Positions 10,072 to 20,604 of a DNA stretch of 64,000 nucleotides are shown piece after piece. Under the pieces are notes generated by a model, which searched no databases, was not told the DNA's origin, and saw only the letters and a list, made by a program, of their open reading frames with translations. Numbering within the stretch: position 1 is the first letter of the stretch; every line of letters begins with the position of its first letter. The DNA comes from Bromus sterilis (taxonomy: Eukaryota > Streptophyta > Magnoliopsida > Poales > Poaceae): assembly GCA_950022295.1 (NCBI GenBank), contig OX465599.1, forward strand, positions 288,073,501 to 288,137,500, in the 5' to 3' direction. A program made the translations under genes and the position numbers.

Positions 10072-11634
10072 TGATGTCTACGCACGCTTCTATTCTTGTA
10101 GACTATGTTGGGCCTCCAAGCGCAGAGGTTTGTAGGACAGCAACAATTTCCTTCAAGTGGATGACCTAAGGTTTATCGAACTCACGGAAGTAGAGGTTGA
10201 AGATGGTCTCTCTCAAGCAACCCTGAAATTAAGATACAAAAAGTCTCTTGTGTCCCCAACACACCTAATACAACTAGGAGTTGTATAGGTGCACTAGTTC
10301 GGCGAAGAGATGGTAAAATATGGGTGATAGGTTTGATAAAACGAAGTAATATAAATCTGTAATAAAAAGTGCAGCAAAGAAACAAGTAACAAAAGTGAGT
10401 GCAAACGGTGTAACAATGATGGAAACAAGGCCTAGGCTTCATAATTTCACTAGTGGCAACTCCCAACAACATTAACATAGTCTAATCACATGATATTTCC
10501 CATAAAACATGCAATGGAGACGCACTCGGAGGTCATTCCTTTGTGGTCAAGAGAGGATGAGAATTATGTAGGGCTACAAAAGCACACCTCAAAGTTCGTA
10601 GTTCTCAATCTATGGATTTCCCAATGTCACCGCGGCCATCCAAAGAGAGTACTACAATCACCACAACATATCTCAAGGATAGTCAAAGACAAGTACCAAG
10701 AGACTCTCAATCTTCAATCAACACACAAAAGAGGAAATCACTCATGATAATATTCTTCTAACCCATGTCCAATAGACCGCTGCCACCTTGGTCTCGGAGA
10801 TTATACTAGATAAGATCAATTGAGTACATCAATCCAATACATAGAGGAAGGGGAAATATCATGGGATCACCCTAGATTAACATAGCCTATGATCACAACA
10901 AAGATCACATCATGGGAGAGAGAGAAACCACATAGATCAAGATATAAGCCTTAGCCCCGAGGGGAACTACTCACACATGGACATGGTGAGAGGGAGAGTT
11001 GTTGATGGAGAGGTGCAGCCCGGAGGAGATGAAGGAGACGGCGGCGGCGGCCACGGCCCTTGGGGGCAGCGGCCCTTGGCTCCTTCTTCTTCCTTGGAGA
11101 TGGTGCTGCTGTGGAGATTGATCTCCCCCTCAAGACGGCTGCCAAGGGGGAGGAATTTTCGTGGTGCCCTTTGACCTAGGTTTCCTCTCTTTATATAGAC
11201 TCTCGGATTCCCGTCATCCAGATTACGTCTTCTGTATTTCAGGGTTTCTGGAAGCATACGAACTCCGATTGGGCCGAAGTTTATGTCTAAATCCACCGGA
11301 AAAAAATTCCATACAACTTTGTACTTTTAAGTTTTTCCGTTTGAGGCCGTCTTCTATCGTTTCCGAGGCGATCTTTAAAACCTGTCTGGTGGGGACAGAT
11401 TTCGGGAAAGTTAGAGTCCAACTCTTACAAGGCTTCCTTTTGTGATCTTTCCTTTATCCAAGTAATTCCTACACATACAATAGAAAAACAAGAACTTGTG
11501 CACTCTTGCGACCATTAATAGGTTAGTTCCAAAATATGTTATAAAGATATATGAAAGTATATCAAAAGCATAGCAATATCACACAAAACATGCATGGAGC
11601 AAGCAGAAATTATAGATACGTTTGGTACGTATCA
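10072..11634 (-). mobile_element. Solo LTR (1563 bp) with perfect TSD
   Basis: The termini on the minus strand are TGATACG...GACATCA. Identical 5-bp duplications GCAAG flank it at 10067-10071 and 11635-11639. It has no internal region, so it is a solo LTR produced by LTR-LTR recombination after insertion. Across the insertion the surrounding LTR rejoins as in the copy at 12361-12400. It is the same family as the plus-strand solo LTR at 48618-50074. Confidence 0.92.
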
Positions 11635-11639
11635 GCAAG

Positions 11640-11958
11640 CATCCGCAAATACAAGATAGTAATTAAGGCAAAAGCCTAAACACGGCAATACGATCAGGGA
11701 CCCATTATTTCCTTGTGCAAAAGCGTGCAAACTGGGGTTCAGGTTTCTGTCACTCCGGAAACCCACCGTAAGCATTCTTTATACACAATGTATTCCCTAG
11801 GTCCTTAGAAAGGCGAAGTGTTGAGTGTTCGACTCACACAACACCACTAGGAAAATAACAACACAACTTAAATATCACACAACACATATTACTCCAACAT
11901 GATATGACTACTAGCAACTAGACTTCTCCCATGTCCTCAAGAACTAAAGTAACTACTT
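11640..11958 (-). repeat. Old Athila-type LTR fragment, continuation
   Basis: It continues the fragment at 9658-10071 after the solo LTR (CATCCGCAAATACAAGATAG onward). It stops at AAAGTAACTACT, where the 3' LTR of the intact element begins. The 5' half of this older LTR is missing. Confidence 0.8.
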
Positions 11959-13476
11959 GATGACCCACAACCGTAAGGGATCTATTGCAGCGTTTTCGAT
12001 AAGTAAGAGTGTCGAACCCAACGAGGAGCAGAAGGTAATAGCAAGTGACTTTGGCAAGGAGATAACTGCAAGCACTGAAAGATAACTTTTTAGGGGTTTT
12101 CTTGGTATAGGCAACAGGAAAGTAAAACGAGCAAAGTAAAAGACACTGGAGAGTAATGAGTGGCCCAATCCTTTCTGAGCAAAGGAGAGGCCTAGCAACT
12201 TAACTTATAAAGGCTAAAGTGTTCTTGAGGACACACGGGAGAGGTAGTCATGTGCTTTCGCCATATTACGTATCGGTACTATGTGTTGTGTTGATAAGTG
12301 TTGAGTGGGTGGATCTATACTAGTACACCCTCTAGACTAAGATAAGTGCACTCTTATGGTTAAACACCTTGCAAGCATCCGCAAATACAAGATAGTAATT
12401 AAGGCAAAAGCCTAACCATAGCAATACGATCGGTGATCCATTGCTCTCTTGTGCAAAAGCATGCAAACTGGGGTCTAGGTTTCTGTCACTCCGGCAACCC
12501 ACCGTAAGCATTCTTTGTATACAATGTATTCCCCTAGGTCCTTGATAAGGCGAAGTGTTGAGTGTTCGACTCACACAACACCACTAGGAAAATAACAACA
12601 CAACTTAAATATCAACCAACACATATTACTTCAACATCATATGACTACTAACAACTAGACTTCTCCCATGTCCTCAGGAACTAAAGTAACTACTCACAAG
12701 ACATAAAAGAGATCATGATCAGTGGGGATAAATAGATGATAAACAATCTGGACACAATAATATTTCTCCAACAAAACTCCATAGCATTCACCACAAAGTA
12801 GTAATCAACACCGATAGAGTAGAGAGGATAGACAGTACGGATTACAACACGAGTTGCAATTGTGAGATGAGATTGGATGGAGGTGGAGATGGTGCCGATG
12901 ATGGGGATGATGTTGATGATGATCTCGATGATGCCCGTGACGATGGTGATGACGATGGTGACGATCTCCCCTTCCGGGAGGTGATATCCCCGGCGGAATC
13001 TGCCCGCCAGAGATGACTTTTCTTCTCTGTAGGTTTCCGCCACGGAGCGGCGGCGGAACTCCGTAAACTCCCCCTTGTTTTAGGGTTTCTGATATATGAG
13101 CGATATATAGGCCAAAGGGGGGAGCCGGGAGTGGTCCCAGGGGCCTAGGCGCCCTCCCGGCGCGGCCAGGGTGGGGGCCGCGCCAGGTGGCTGCCTGGGC
13201 ACCCTGTGGCCCCCCTCTGGTCGCTCTTTTGCATGTCTTCGTGATCCTTCTGGAAAATAGCCTCCGTCGATTTTCAGGTAATTTGGAGGTATTCTTCTTC
13301 AGCAACTCAGCGTCCACTTTTTACCGCTGAATCCTGCGTCTGCTGCTTCGGCACCGGACAGTTGCAAACTGTCTAAAATGGGCCAAAACAACATAAGAAT
13401 AGCATCATATCATGAAATATATCAATGAATAAGAAAGAATTACTATATAAAATAGTGATGCATTTTGGACGTATCA
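11959..13476 (-). repeat. 3' LTR of the intact Athila element (1518 bp)
   Basis: The plus-strand left end is TGATGACCCACAACCG and the right end is GGACGTATCA, both matching the 5' LTR. It contains a minus-strand TATA region near 13093-13118 and a GC-rich stretch at 13120-13215. Confidence 0.95.
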
Positions 13477-13493
13477 ACTCCCCTAAGCTTAGA
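13477..13493 (-). promoter_or_regulatory. Polypurine tract of the intact Athila element
   Basis: Minus-strand reading is CTAAGCTTAGGGGAGTT, directly against the 3' LTR. It is the expected primer site for plus-strand DNA synthesis. Confidence 0.8.
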
Positions 13494-14918
13494 CCTCGCT
13501 TGTCCCCAAGCGAATACTGAGCTCGGTAAACCTGTCCACAAGTTTAGAGAGTGAATTGTCGATAAATAGAATACGGACAAGAAGCATCAAGGTTCCTTCA
13601 TCAAACTCAAGCATCCTCAACAGCAACCTCAACTCATAAGGCCCTTATGAGAAAGTAATAACAATTATAATCAAATGCTAACACAAAGGAAGATGCTTGC
13701 TTGGCAAAAGCTTTCGCAAAAAACTTACTTATCAAAAGATAATGTCAACAAGGATATGGCAAGGCAAAACTTAATGCAGCTCTATATGGATGAATCCTCA
13801 TCAACATCAAATGTCTGTTCTCTTAGGGAAAAGAAGGAAGTGGGACAACTGACTCAACATGAAGGTGGATGAAAGGCCTTGTTAAGGGCAAGCAGGGAAA
13901 ACTCATGTGCTATCCTTAAATCAAACAAAATAAAAATAGATTTTGGGGCGGTGCATAGTTTGTCAACGAATGCTAATAGATAACTCAATTACTTCTCAAG
14001 ATGGACAAGTTTCGAGGATTGGCTCCCAAGTGGGGACGATCACATCCCCTTAATCTCCTTTGTTTATCACTGCCAAAGTTTCTTATTTCTCATAGACCAA
14101 GCGTGAAGGAGTGTTTGTTTGTTATATTATCTTTCGAGCTGGGCGCACCCATGCCAGTTCTTCCTCGTATTATGGGTTTGCAGATTAGACATGCAATCCC
14201 GGGGTAAAACTTGTCCAACTTAAGAAGATCATGAATTACCTACTACTTCCTCATGAGCTAAACAAGAGGCACAAAACAGAAGATTTTGAACATTTAAGGA
14301 TAACACATAAATTCTATACTTATAGGAGTGGTAGGGGAATACCACGAATAGGAAGGTATGGTGGACTCACATGGAAGGTATTGGTTTCAGGGTATGGATG
14401 CACAAGCAGAAATCTACTTGGCAAAGAGTTTGGCTAGCAAAGGCTTTGAGAGAACAGACAATTGATGCTAATTTAGATGCAAAACATATAAGGCATAAAC
14501 ATTAAGGTAAGCATAACACATCAAGTTGTCTTCCTTGTCAACATAACACTTCAAGCATAATAACATAAAGGTTTTGGCTATGTCGCTACTTGAGAAAACA
14601 TGCATGTTGTCATGACCAAAGCTATTTTGCCAAAATTAAATAAAGTTTTCAAAGCCATACCTGATATAAGGTCAATACTCCCCATTAGAATCGTCATATG
14701 AGGCCGATTGCGCGAAGAGAATACCGAGTGCAGCGAAGAAACTAATAGACTTATCATTAATATTCCATTATAGACGACTCCACACTCACGGATACAATCT
14801 CTCCACAGACGGAGTGATAGACCTCGAAGCAAACACCTATTTCATATAATAACTTCCCTAAACATGATATGACTCTACTTGACTCCTAAAGACAAAGATA
14901 AAGATAAAGATATCGGGC
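13494..14918 (-). other. 3' untranslated internal region of the Athila element
   Basis: There is no credible coding sequence in the element sense. Short plus-strand frames at 13675-14437 have no recognisable domain. A small AAAGAT-rich run lies at 14888-14912. Long non-coding stretches before the 3' LTR are normal in Athila elements. Confidence 0.6.
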
Positions 14919-14934
14919 ACTCCCCCAAGCTTGG
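14919..14934 (-). promoter_or_regulatory. Second polypurine-tract-like site
   Basis: Minus-strand reading is CCAAGCTTGGGGGAGT, more purine-pure than the tract at the LTR. It lies 35 bases after the stop of the third ORF and about 1.4 kb from the 3' LTR. It could be an internal extra primer site or a remnant of a former LTR border. Confidence 0.45.
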
Positions 14935-14968
14935 AATAAGCTGAGGGGATGCCATTACCCGAGGAGAT

Positions 14969-15475
14969 TTACTCCTCATTCTTGTTCTTATCAGTTAGGT
15001 ACTCCTTGGCGAAGCGCTTCCATGGTAGCTCCTCTCCAGTCTTGAAGGACATTCCCGTCTCCAGGATCCTGCACTCAGCACCTAAACCCATGCGCAGAAA
15101 CTTTAGTTCATACTCACAGTTCTGGTTGTGCAGATCATAGATTTGTGCTTGGAGCCCGTAAACTTTTTCTTCTAGTGCGGACAAACTTGACCACATCTCC
15201 TTCATCTCTTTCTTATGGGAAGCCTCAATCTCGTTCCTGATGTCGATGTTGGCTTCAACACCACGCTCCACCATCTTCTTGAACTTGAAGACCTCATGTT
15301 CCATCTCCTTCAGCCGCTCCTCGGTGCTCCCCTCCATGACTGGTCCCTTCAGATCTTCCTTGTGGAGAACACCGTCCTCCACACGAAGGACCTGGGGGTG
15401 CTTGTTCACCTCAGCGAGGTAAGGGTTGATGACGTTGACGACGAACTTGTCCTTGGGGGAACTTGGGGAAGCCAT
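14969..15475 (-). CDS. Third ORF after pol, coiled-coil protein of unknown role
   Basis: It encodes 168 aa starting MASPSSPKDKF at an ATG in good context (GCCATGG). Residues about 50-125 are rich in Glu, Lys, Leu and Met at heptad-like spacing (ERLKEMEHEVFKFKKMVE and similar), suggesting a coiled coil. I see no signal peptide or membrane segment. Athila elements often carry an envelope-like ORF at this position, but this product lacks envelope hallmarks, so I call it a hypothetical structural or regulatory protein. The frame is intact, in keeping with the intact pol 338 bases upstream. Confidence 0.7.
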   Translation of the reverse strand: MASPSSPKDKFVVNVINPYLAEVNKHPQVLRVEDGVLHKEDLKGPVMEGSTEERLKEMEHEVFKFKKMVERGVEANIDIRNEIEASHKKEMKEMWSSLSALEEKVYGLQAQIYDLHNQNCEYELKFLRMGLGAECRILETGMSFKTGEELPWKRFAKEYLTDKNKNEE

Positions 15476-15812
15476 GGCACCTAGGTCTAGCTAAAAGATT
15501 TCCTGGCGGAAACAGATTGAAGAGAAAAAACACGAAATCGCGAGATACGTTGCCGGAACGATCCGGGCAATTATATAGCAAAAATTTCTGCAACAAAAGG
15601 AAGGTAACGAGCCAAAGTGGGGTAGGAGATGGACTCCCAGGCGGCCTCCCGGCGCGGCCAGGAGGTAGGCCGCGCCAGGGGGGCGCCTGGGCTCCCTGGA
15701 GCTCCTCTCCGGCTCCACTTAGGCCTCGAATTTTCCTAATTTTGCAGAAACTCATAATATGGAACTTTTATGGCGGTTCGCGATGTTTCCTTACCGTAAT
15801 ACATACCTTTTC

Positions 15813-18800
15813 TTATTCTGCTTCTGTCGGTGTCTGAAACAGGGCTGCAACATGTTCTTCATGAGTTGTTGTGCGTATTATATTTACATCAACATTGACG
15901 GGATCTCCCGCCATGTAATGCTTGAGTCTTTGCCCATTCACAACTTGAGGTTTGGTGCCTTCAAAATTGTTAATCTTGATTGCACCAGACCGGTAGACTT
16001 CTTCGATATGAAATGGCCCTTCCCACCTGGAAAGTAGTTTACCTGGAGAAAACCTGAAACGGGATCTAAACAATAAAACTTTATCACCAACATTAAATTC
16101 ACGTTTTAGAATCCTCCTGTCATGCCACTTCTTTACCTTTTCCTTGAACATTTTAGCGCTCTCGTAAGCTTCACTTCTCCTCTCATCTAGAGAAGTCAAG
16201 TTCATGAGACGCTTTTCACCAGCTAACTTTGGGTCAGCATTAAGCTCTCTAACAGCCCAGAAAGCTTTGTGCTCTAATTCTAATGGCAAATGGCAAGCCT
16301 TGCCATAGACCAGTTTATAGGGAGACATGCCCATGGGGTTTTTGTAAGCAGTTCTATACGCCCACAAAGCATCTCCTAACTTATTTGACCAGTCCTTCCT
16401 ATTTCTTTTAACCGTCTTTTGCAAGATCAACTTGATCTCTCTATTGGTGAGCTCGACTTGCCCATTAGTTTGAGGATGGTACGGTGAAGCAATTCTATGA
16501 TTGACATCGTATTTGGCTAAAGCTTTTCTAAAAGCTCCATGCGTGAAGTGTGATCCTCCATCAGTCATGAGATACCTAGGTACACCAAACCTAGGGAAAA
16601 TTACATCTTTGAGCATTTTCAAAGATGCTTTGTGATCAGCACTCTCAGTGGGGATTGCTTCAACCCACTTGGTGACATAATCAACAGCAACTAATATGTG
16701 AGTGTACTTGTGCGAAGAAGGAAAAGGACCCATAAAATCAAAACCCCAGCAATCAAAAGGCTCAATCACTAGTGAGTAATTCATAGGCATCTCATTCCTT
16801 CTACTAATATTACCAACTCTCTGACATTTATCACAGGCTAAAACATAATTTCTAGCATCTTTAAAGAGAGTAGGCCAATAAAAACCTGATTGGAGAACCT
16901 TATGTGCGGTTCTCTCACCGGCATGATGTCCTCCATAGGGACTATCGTGACATTGCTTGAGAATGTCCTTCTGCTCGTGTTCCGGTATGCATCTTCTCAC
17001 GATCCCGTCTGGACCTTCTTTGAAAAGATGTGGGTCATCCCAAAAGTAATGCCTCAAATCATGGAAGAACTTCTTCCTTTGCTGAAATGTTAAACCTGGA
17101 GGCAAATACTTTGCAACGATAAAATTAGCATAATCTGCGAACCAAGGATCGGAAAGAGATTGTACTTTAACAACGGCAAGTTGTTCGTCTGGAAAACTGT
17201 CGTTGACTGGGATGGGATCAAGCGGTATATCTTCCATCCTTGAAAGATTGTCCGCTACAGGGCTGTCTGCTCCTTTTCTATCAACAATCTGCAAATCAAA
17301 TTCTTGAAGGAGGAGTACCCATCTGACGAGTCCTGGCTTGGCATCCTTCTTCGTCATAAGATACTTAATGGCAGTATGGTCAGTATGAATAATAACTTTA
17401 GAATCAACAATATACTGCCTAAACTTATCACAAGCAAACACTACTGCTAAGAATTCCTTCTCAGTAGTAGCATAGTTCTTTTGAGCACTATCAAGGGTTT
17501 TACTAGCATAATATATAACATTCAACTTTTTATCAACCCTTTGTCCTAAAACAGCTCCAACAGCAAAATCACTAGCATCACACATAATTTCAAAGGGCAA
17601 ATTCCAGTCAGGCGGTTGTACTATAGGAGCGGTTATTAAAGCTTTCTTAAGAACTTCGAAAGCCTCCTTACAATCTTCATCAAATACAAACGGAACATCC
17701 TTCTGGAGAAGATTAGTGAGGGGTCTCGAGGTCTTAGAAAAGTCTTTAATAAATCTTCTATAGAAACCAGCATGACCGAGAAAACTACGAATACCTTTAA
17801 TGTCCCTTGGATAGGGCATCCTTTCGATAGCTTCAACCTTCGCCTTATCCACTTCAATTCTCCTCTCGGAAATCTTGTGGCCAAGCACGATCCCTTCGTT
17901 AACCATGAAGTGGCACTTTTCCCAGTTTAGAACTAAGTTTGTATCCTCGCATCTCTGCAAAACTTTATTAAGATTGTGGAGACAGTGGTCAAAGGAAGTT
18001 CCATAGACGGAGAAATCATCCATGAAGACTTCCACAATCTCCTCACAGAAACCATGAAATATTGCAGACATACATCTCTGAAAAGTAGCAGGGGCATTGC
18101 ATAAACCAAAAGGCATACGCCTATAAGCATAAGTACCATAAGGACAAGTGAAAGTGGTCTTCTCTTGATCGGCAGTGTTAACATGAATTTTAGAGAAGCC
18201 TGAATACCCGTCAAGATAGCAAAAGTGGGTGTTTTTGGACAGCCTCTCAAGCATCTGATCGATAAAGGGAAGTGGGTAGTGGTCCTTCCTAGTTGCCTTG
18301 TCCAACTTCCTGTAATCAATACACATTCTATATCCAATAATAATTCTCTGAGGTATTAGTTCATTCTTATCATTAGGGACTACAGCTGTCCCTCCTTTCT
18401 TAGGAACACAATGAACTGGACTTACCCACTTACTATCAGCTATAGGGTAGATAATACCTGCGGCTAGAAGCTTGAGGATTTCGGTCCTCACAACATCCAT
18501 CATCTTTGGGTTCAACCGTCGTTGATGGTCAACAACAGGTTTAGCATCGGGCTCGAGGTTGATAGTATGTTGACAGATAGATGGACTAATTCCCTTAAGG
18601 TCATCAAGGGTATAGCCAATTGCACCACGGTGTTTACGAAGTATCTCCAATAATCGCTCTTCTTCATATCCTGAAAGGTTAGAGTTGATAATAACAGGAT
18701 ATACTTTATTTTCATCTAAATAAGCATACTTGAGCGTATCGGGAAGAGGTTTGAGATCAAACACCGGGTCTTCTTTTGGTTTGGATAGAATTCCTAAAGG

Positions 18801-20492
18801 TTCAATCGGAAGGTTGTGCTTCAGGATAGCAGGTTGTCTCAAGAAGATTTCATCAATTTCATTTCTCTCCTGCATATGAGTATCATTCTCGTGGTCCTCC
18901 ATGTATTGCTGCAAAGGATCATTAGGGGGAATAGCAATAGAAGCAATACTTTCAGTAATTTTATCATCATTAGGTAATTCAGTACCACGAGGCTGCTTAG
19001 AGATCCTAGAAAAGTTAAATTCATATGGCTCACCATTGAATTCAACAGAAACTTTACCTTTCTTGCAATCTATAATAGCTCCACAAGTTCTGAGAAAAGG
19101 TCTACCAAAAATAATAGGACAAAAACTATCCTGCACTGAACCAAGTATGAGAAAGTCGGTAGGATACTTTACCTTTCCGCATAGGACTTCAACATCTCTC
19201 ACAATCCCAATAGGAGAGATAGTAGCTTTGTTTGCAAGATGAATAGTAGCATCAATCTCTTCGAGTTCACAGGGTGAAATCTCACCCATGATCTCTTGAT
19301 AAAGCGAATAAGGAATCGCGCTAGCACTTGATCCCAGATCGCATAGCCCGTAATAATTGTGATCTCCTATTTTAACAGATACAACTGGTGTACCCGAAAT
19401 TGGTCTTTTATTCTTGGCTGTGACAATATTAGTTGAAACAGCACAAAAATTTATAATAGAATCTGAAACATCATTAGTAACTAAATCTTTAACCATAGCA
19501 ACTTGAGGATCGACTCTGATCTGGTCCTCAGGTTCGCCTGTTCTCCTCTCACTTTTATTTATTATGCCTGTCACAAAAGAGTGCTCCCTTATCCTTGAAG
19601 GAAAAGGGGGCTGTTCATATATAACTGCAGGCAAAATAGGATCAGCAACGTGAATATCAATAGGCACTTCTTTGAAAGGCTTATGGTACTGATCCTTCTT
19701 CATCTTAGAAGAATCAACATGAGAGGCAAAGTTCTTACAAAAATCAATCATTAGATGGGAATCCAGACCAATCTTAGAGCAAAAGGTATTAAAATAATCA
19801 GTTTTCACATAGCTCTCAATATAATCATGCTCATAATTTATAGCAGGTTCAATACCTTTATCAATTTCCCAGTCTTCAGTATTCTTCTGGATCCTTTCGA
19901 TGAGATCCCATCTTTCTTCAACGCTCTTTGTCTGAAATACCCCGCTAGAGGAGGCATCCAACATTTCCTTATCCTGACGAGAAAGCCTGGCATAAAAATT
20001 TGTAAGTATAATATCTTCGGGGAACTTATGGATAGGACATTTGAACATTAGGGATTTAAGCCTCCCCCAAGCTTGAGCGATGCTCTCTCCGTCGCGAGAC
20101 CTAAAGTTATAGATGTAATTCCTGTCTCGATGAACTTCATGAAGAGGGTAAAAATTTGTATAAAAGAGAGACATAAGCTCTTCCCAATTAAGAGAATGTG
20201 AGTTATCAAGGAGCTTATACCAATCTGAAGCTTTGTCCGTAAGCGATATGGAGAATAATTTCTTCATAACGAACTCCAGTGACACACCATCAAGCTTGAA
20301 TAATGAACATAATCGTGATAAATATAGCAAGTGTTCACCTGGATGTCTGTCTCCTGCATAGCGATTAGCTAAGACATAATCGATGATACCAGATGGTATC
20401 TTATAAGGCACAATTTCAGCAGGGTCAGGAGTGACTACCTTAGTAGTGGGGCGGCTCCCCAAGAACAACGATCCAAGAGTAGGGGTGTCCAT
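15813..20492 (-). CDS. gag-pol: Athila gag-pol polyprotein, uninterrupted (1559 aa)
   Basis: The first ATG follows the PBS by about 80 bases. Gag capsid domain covers about residues 75-180 (ASDWYKLLDN...GESIAQAWGRLKSLMF). I see no CCHC zinc knuckle. Aspartic protease is at about 365-480 with active-site DLGSS (D385). RT is about 640-880 with FMDD at 823-826. RNase H is about 965-1085 with a catalytic CDASD near 972. The integrase zinc-binding region has its Cys pair at C1220/C1223, and the DDE core is D1252, D1311, E1347 (35 residues between the last two). The C-terminal part (1465-1500) has the GDKVLL...W.GPF pattern of Gypsy integrases. All catalytic positions I can check are present, so the product could be functional. 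It would be cut by its own protease and act in cytoplasmic particles and then the nucleus. Confidence 0.97.
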   Translation of the reverse strand: MDTPTLGSLFLGSRPTTKVVTPDPAEIVPYKIPSGIIDYVLANRYAGDRHPGEHLLYLSRLCSLFKLDGVSLEFVMKKLFSISLTDKASDWYKLLDNSHSLNWEELMSLFYTNFYPLHEVHRDRNYIYNFRSRDGESIAQAWGRLKSLMFKCPIHKFPEDIILTNFYARLSRQDKEMLDASSSGVFQTKSVEERWDLIERIQKNTEDWEIDKGIEPAINYEHDYIESYVKTDYFNTFCSKIGLDSHLMIDFCKNFASHVDSSKMKKDQYHKPFKEVPIDIHVADPILPAVIYEQPPFPSRIREHSFVTGIINKSERRTGEPEDQIRVDPQVAMVKDLVTNDVSDSIINFCAVSTNIVTAKNKRPISGTPVVSVKIGDHNYYGLCDLGSSASAIPYSLYQEIMGEISPCELEEIDATIHLANKATISPIGIVRDVEVLCGKVKYPTDFLILGSVQDSFCPIIFGRPFLRTCGAIIDCKKGKVSVEFNGEPYEFNFSRISKQPRGTELPNDDKITESIASIAIPPNDPLQQYMEDHENDTHMQERNEIDEIFLRQPAILKHNLPIEPLGILSKPKEDPVFDLKPLPDTLKYAYLDENKVYPVIINSNLSGYEEERLLEILRKHRGAIGYTLDDLKGISPSICQHTINLEPDAKPVVDHQRRLNPKMMDVVRTEILKLLAAGIIYPIADSKWVSPVHCVPKKGGTAVVPNDKNELIPQRIIIGYRMCIDYRKLDKATRKDHYPLPFIDQMLERLSKNTHFCYLDGYSGFSKIHVNTADQEKTTFTCPYGTYAYRRMPFGLCNAPATFQRCMSAIFHGFCEEIVEVFMDDFSVYGTSFDHCLHNLNKVLQRCEDTNLVLNWEKCHFMVNEGIVLGHKISERRIEVDKAKVEAIERMPYPRDIKGIRSFLGHAGFYRRFIKDFSKTSRPLTNLLQKDVPFVFDEDCKEAFEVLKKALITAPIVQPPDWNLPFEIMCDASDFAVGAVLGQRVDKKLNVIYYASKTLDSAQKNYATTEKEFLAVVFACDKFRQYIVDSKVIIHTDHTAIKYLMTKKDAKPGLVRWVLLLQEFDLQIVDRKGADSPVADNLSRMEDIPLDPIPVNDSFPDEQLAVVKVQSLSDPWFADYANFIVAKYLPPGLTFQQRKKFFHDLRHYFWDDPHLFKEGPDGIVRRCIPEHEQKDILKQCHDSPYGGHHAGERTAHKVLQSGFYWPTLFKDARNYVLACDKCQRVGNISRRNEMPMNYSLVIEPFDCWGFDFMGPFPSSHKYTHILVAVDYVTKWVEAIPTESADHKASLKMLKDVIFPRFGVPRYLMTDGGSHFTHGAFRKALAKYDVNHRIASPYHPQTNGQVELTNREIKLILQKTVKRNRKDWSNKLGDALWAYRTAYKNPMGMSPYKLVYGKACHLPLELEHKAFWAVRELNADPKLAGEKRLMNLTSLDERRSEAYESAKMFKEKVKKWHDRRILKREFNVGDKVLLFRSRFRFSPGKLLSRWEGPFHIEEVYRSGAIKINNFEGTKPQVVNGQRLKHYMAGDPVNVDVNIIRTTTHEEHVAALFQTPTEAE

Positions 20493-20573
20493 AAGGACAA
20501 AAGCAGCAACAGCAAAACTAAAAACAGAAATATAAAAACTTCCTTACCAGCTTCACATACTAATAGCGCTACG

Positions 20574-20592
20574 CTCCCCGGCAACGGCGCCA
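20574..20592 (-). promoter_or_regulatory. Primer-binding site of the Athila element
   Basis: Minus-strand reading is TGGCGCCGTTGCCGGGGAG, 12 bases inside the 5' LTR. This is the standard site of Athila elements; tRNA-Asp is the primer usually assigned to it. Confidence 0.9.
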
Positions 20593-20604
20593 GAAAACGG
20601 TACT

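Noticed and set aside
12805..13317. 170-aa His/Arg-rich frame in the 3' LTR, repeated at 21452-21964
   Set aside because: Both lie in the same place in the two LTRs and come from a GATGGTGAT-rich and GC-rich LTR segment; there is no recognisable protein.
15463..15837. Open frames on the strand opposite the third ORF and pol end
   Set aside because: They mirror the coding strand of the Athila element and show no domain of their own.
20061..20080. CAAGCTTGGGGGAGG-like purine tract inside gag
   Set aside because: It encodes conserved Gag residues (QAWGRL) and also occurs in the decayed copy at 23078, so coding explains it.
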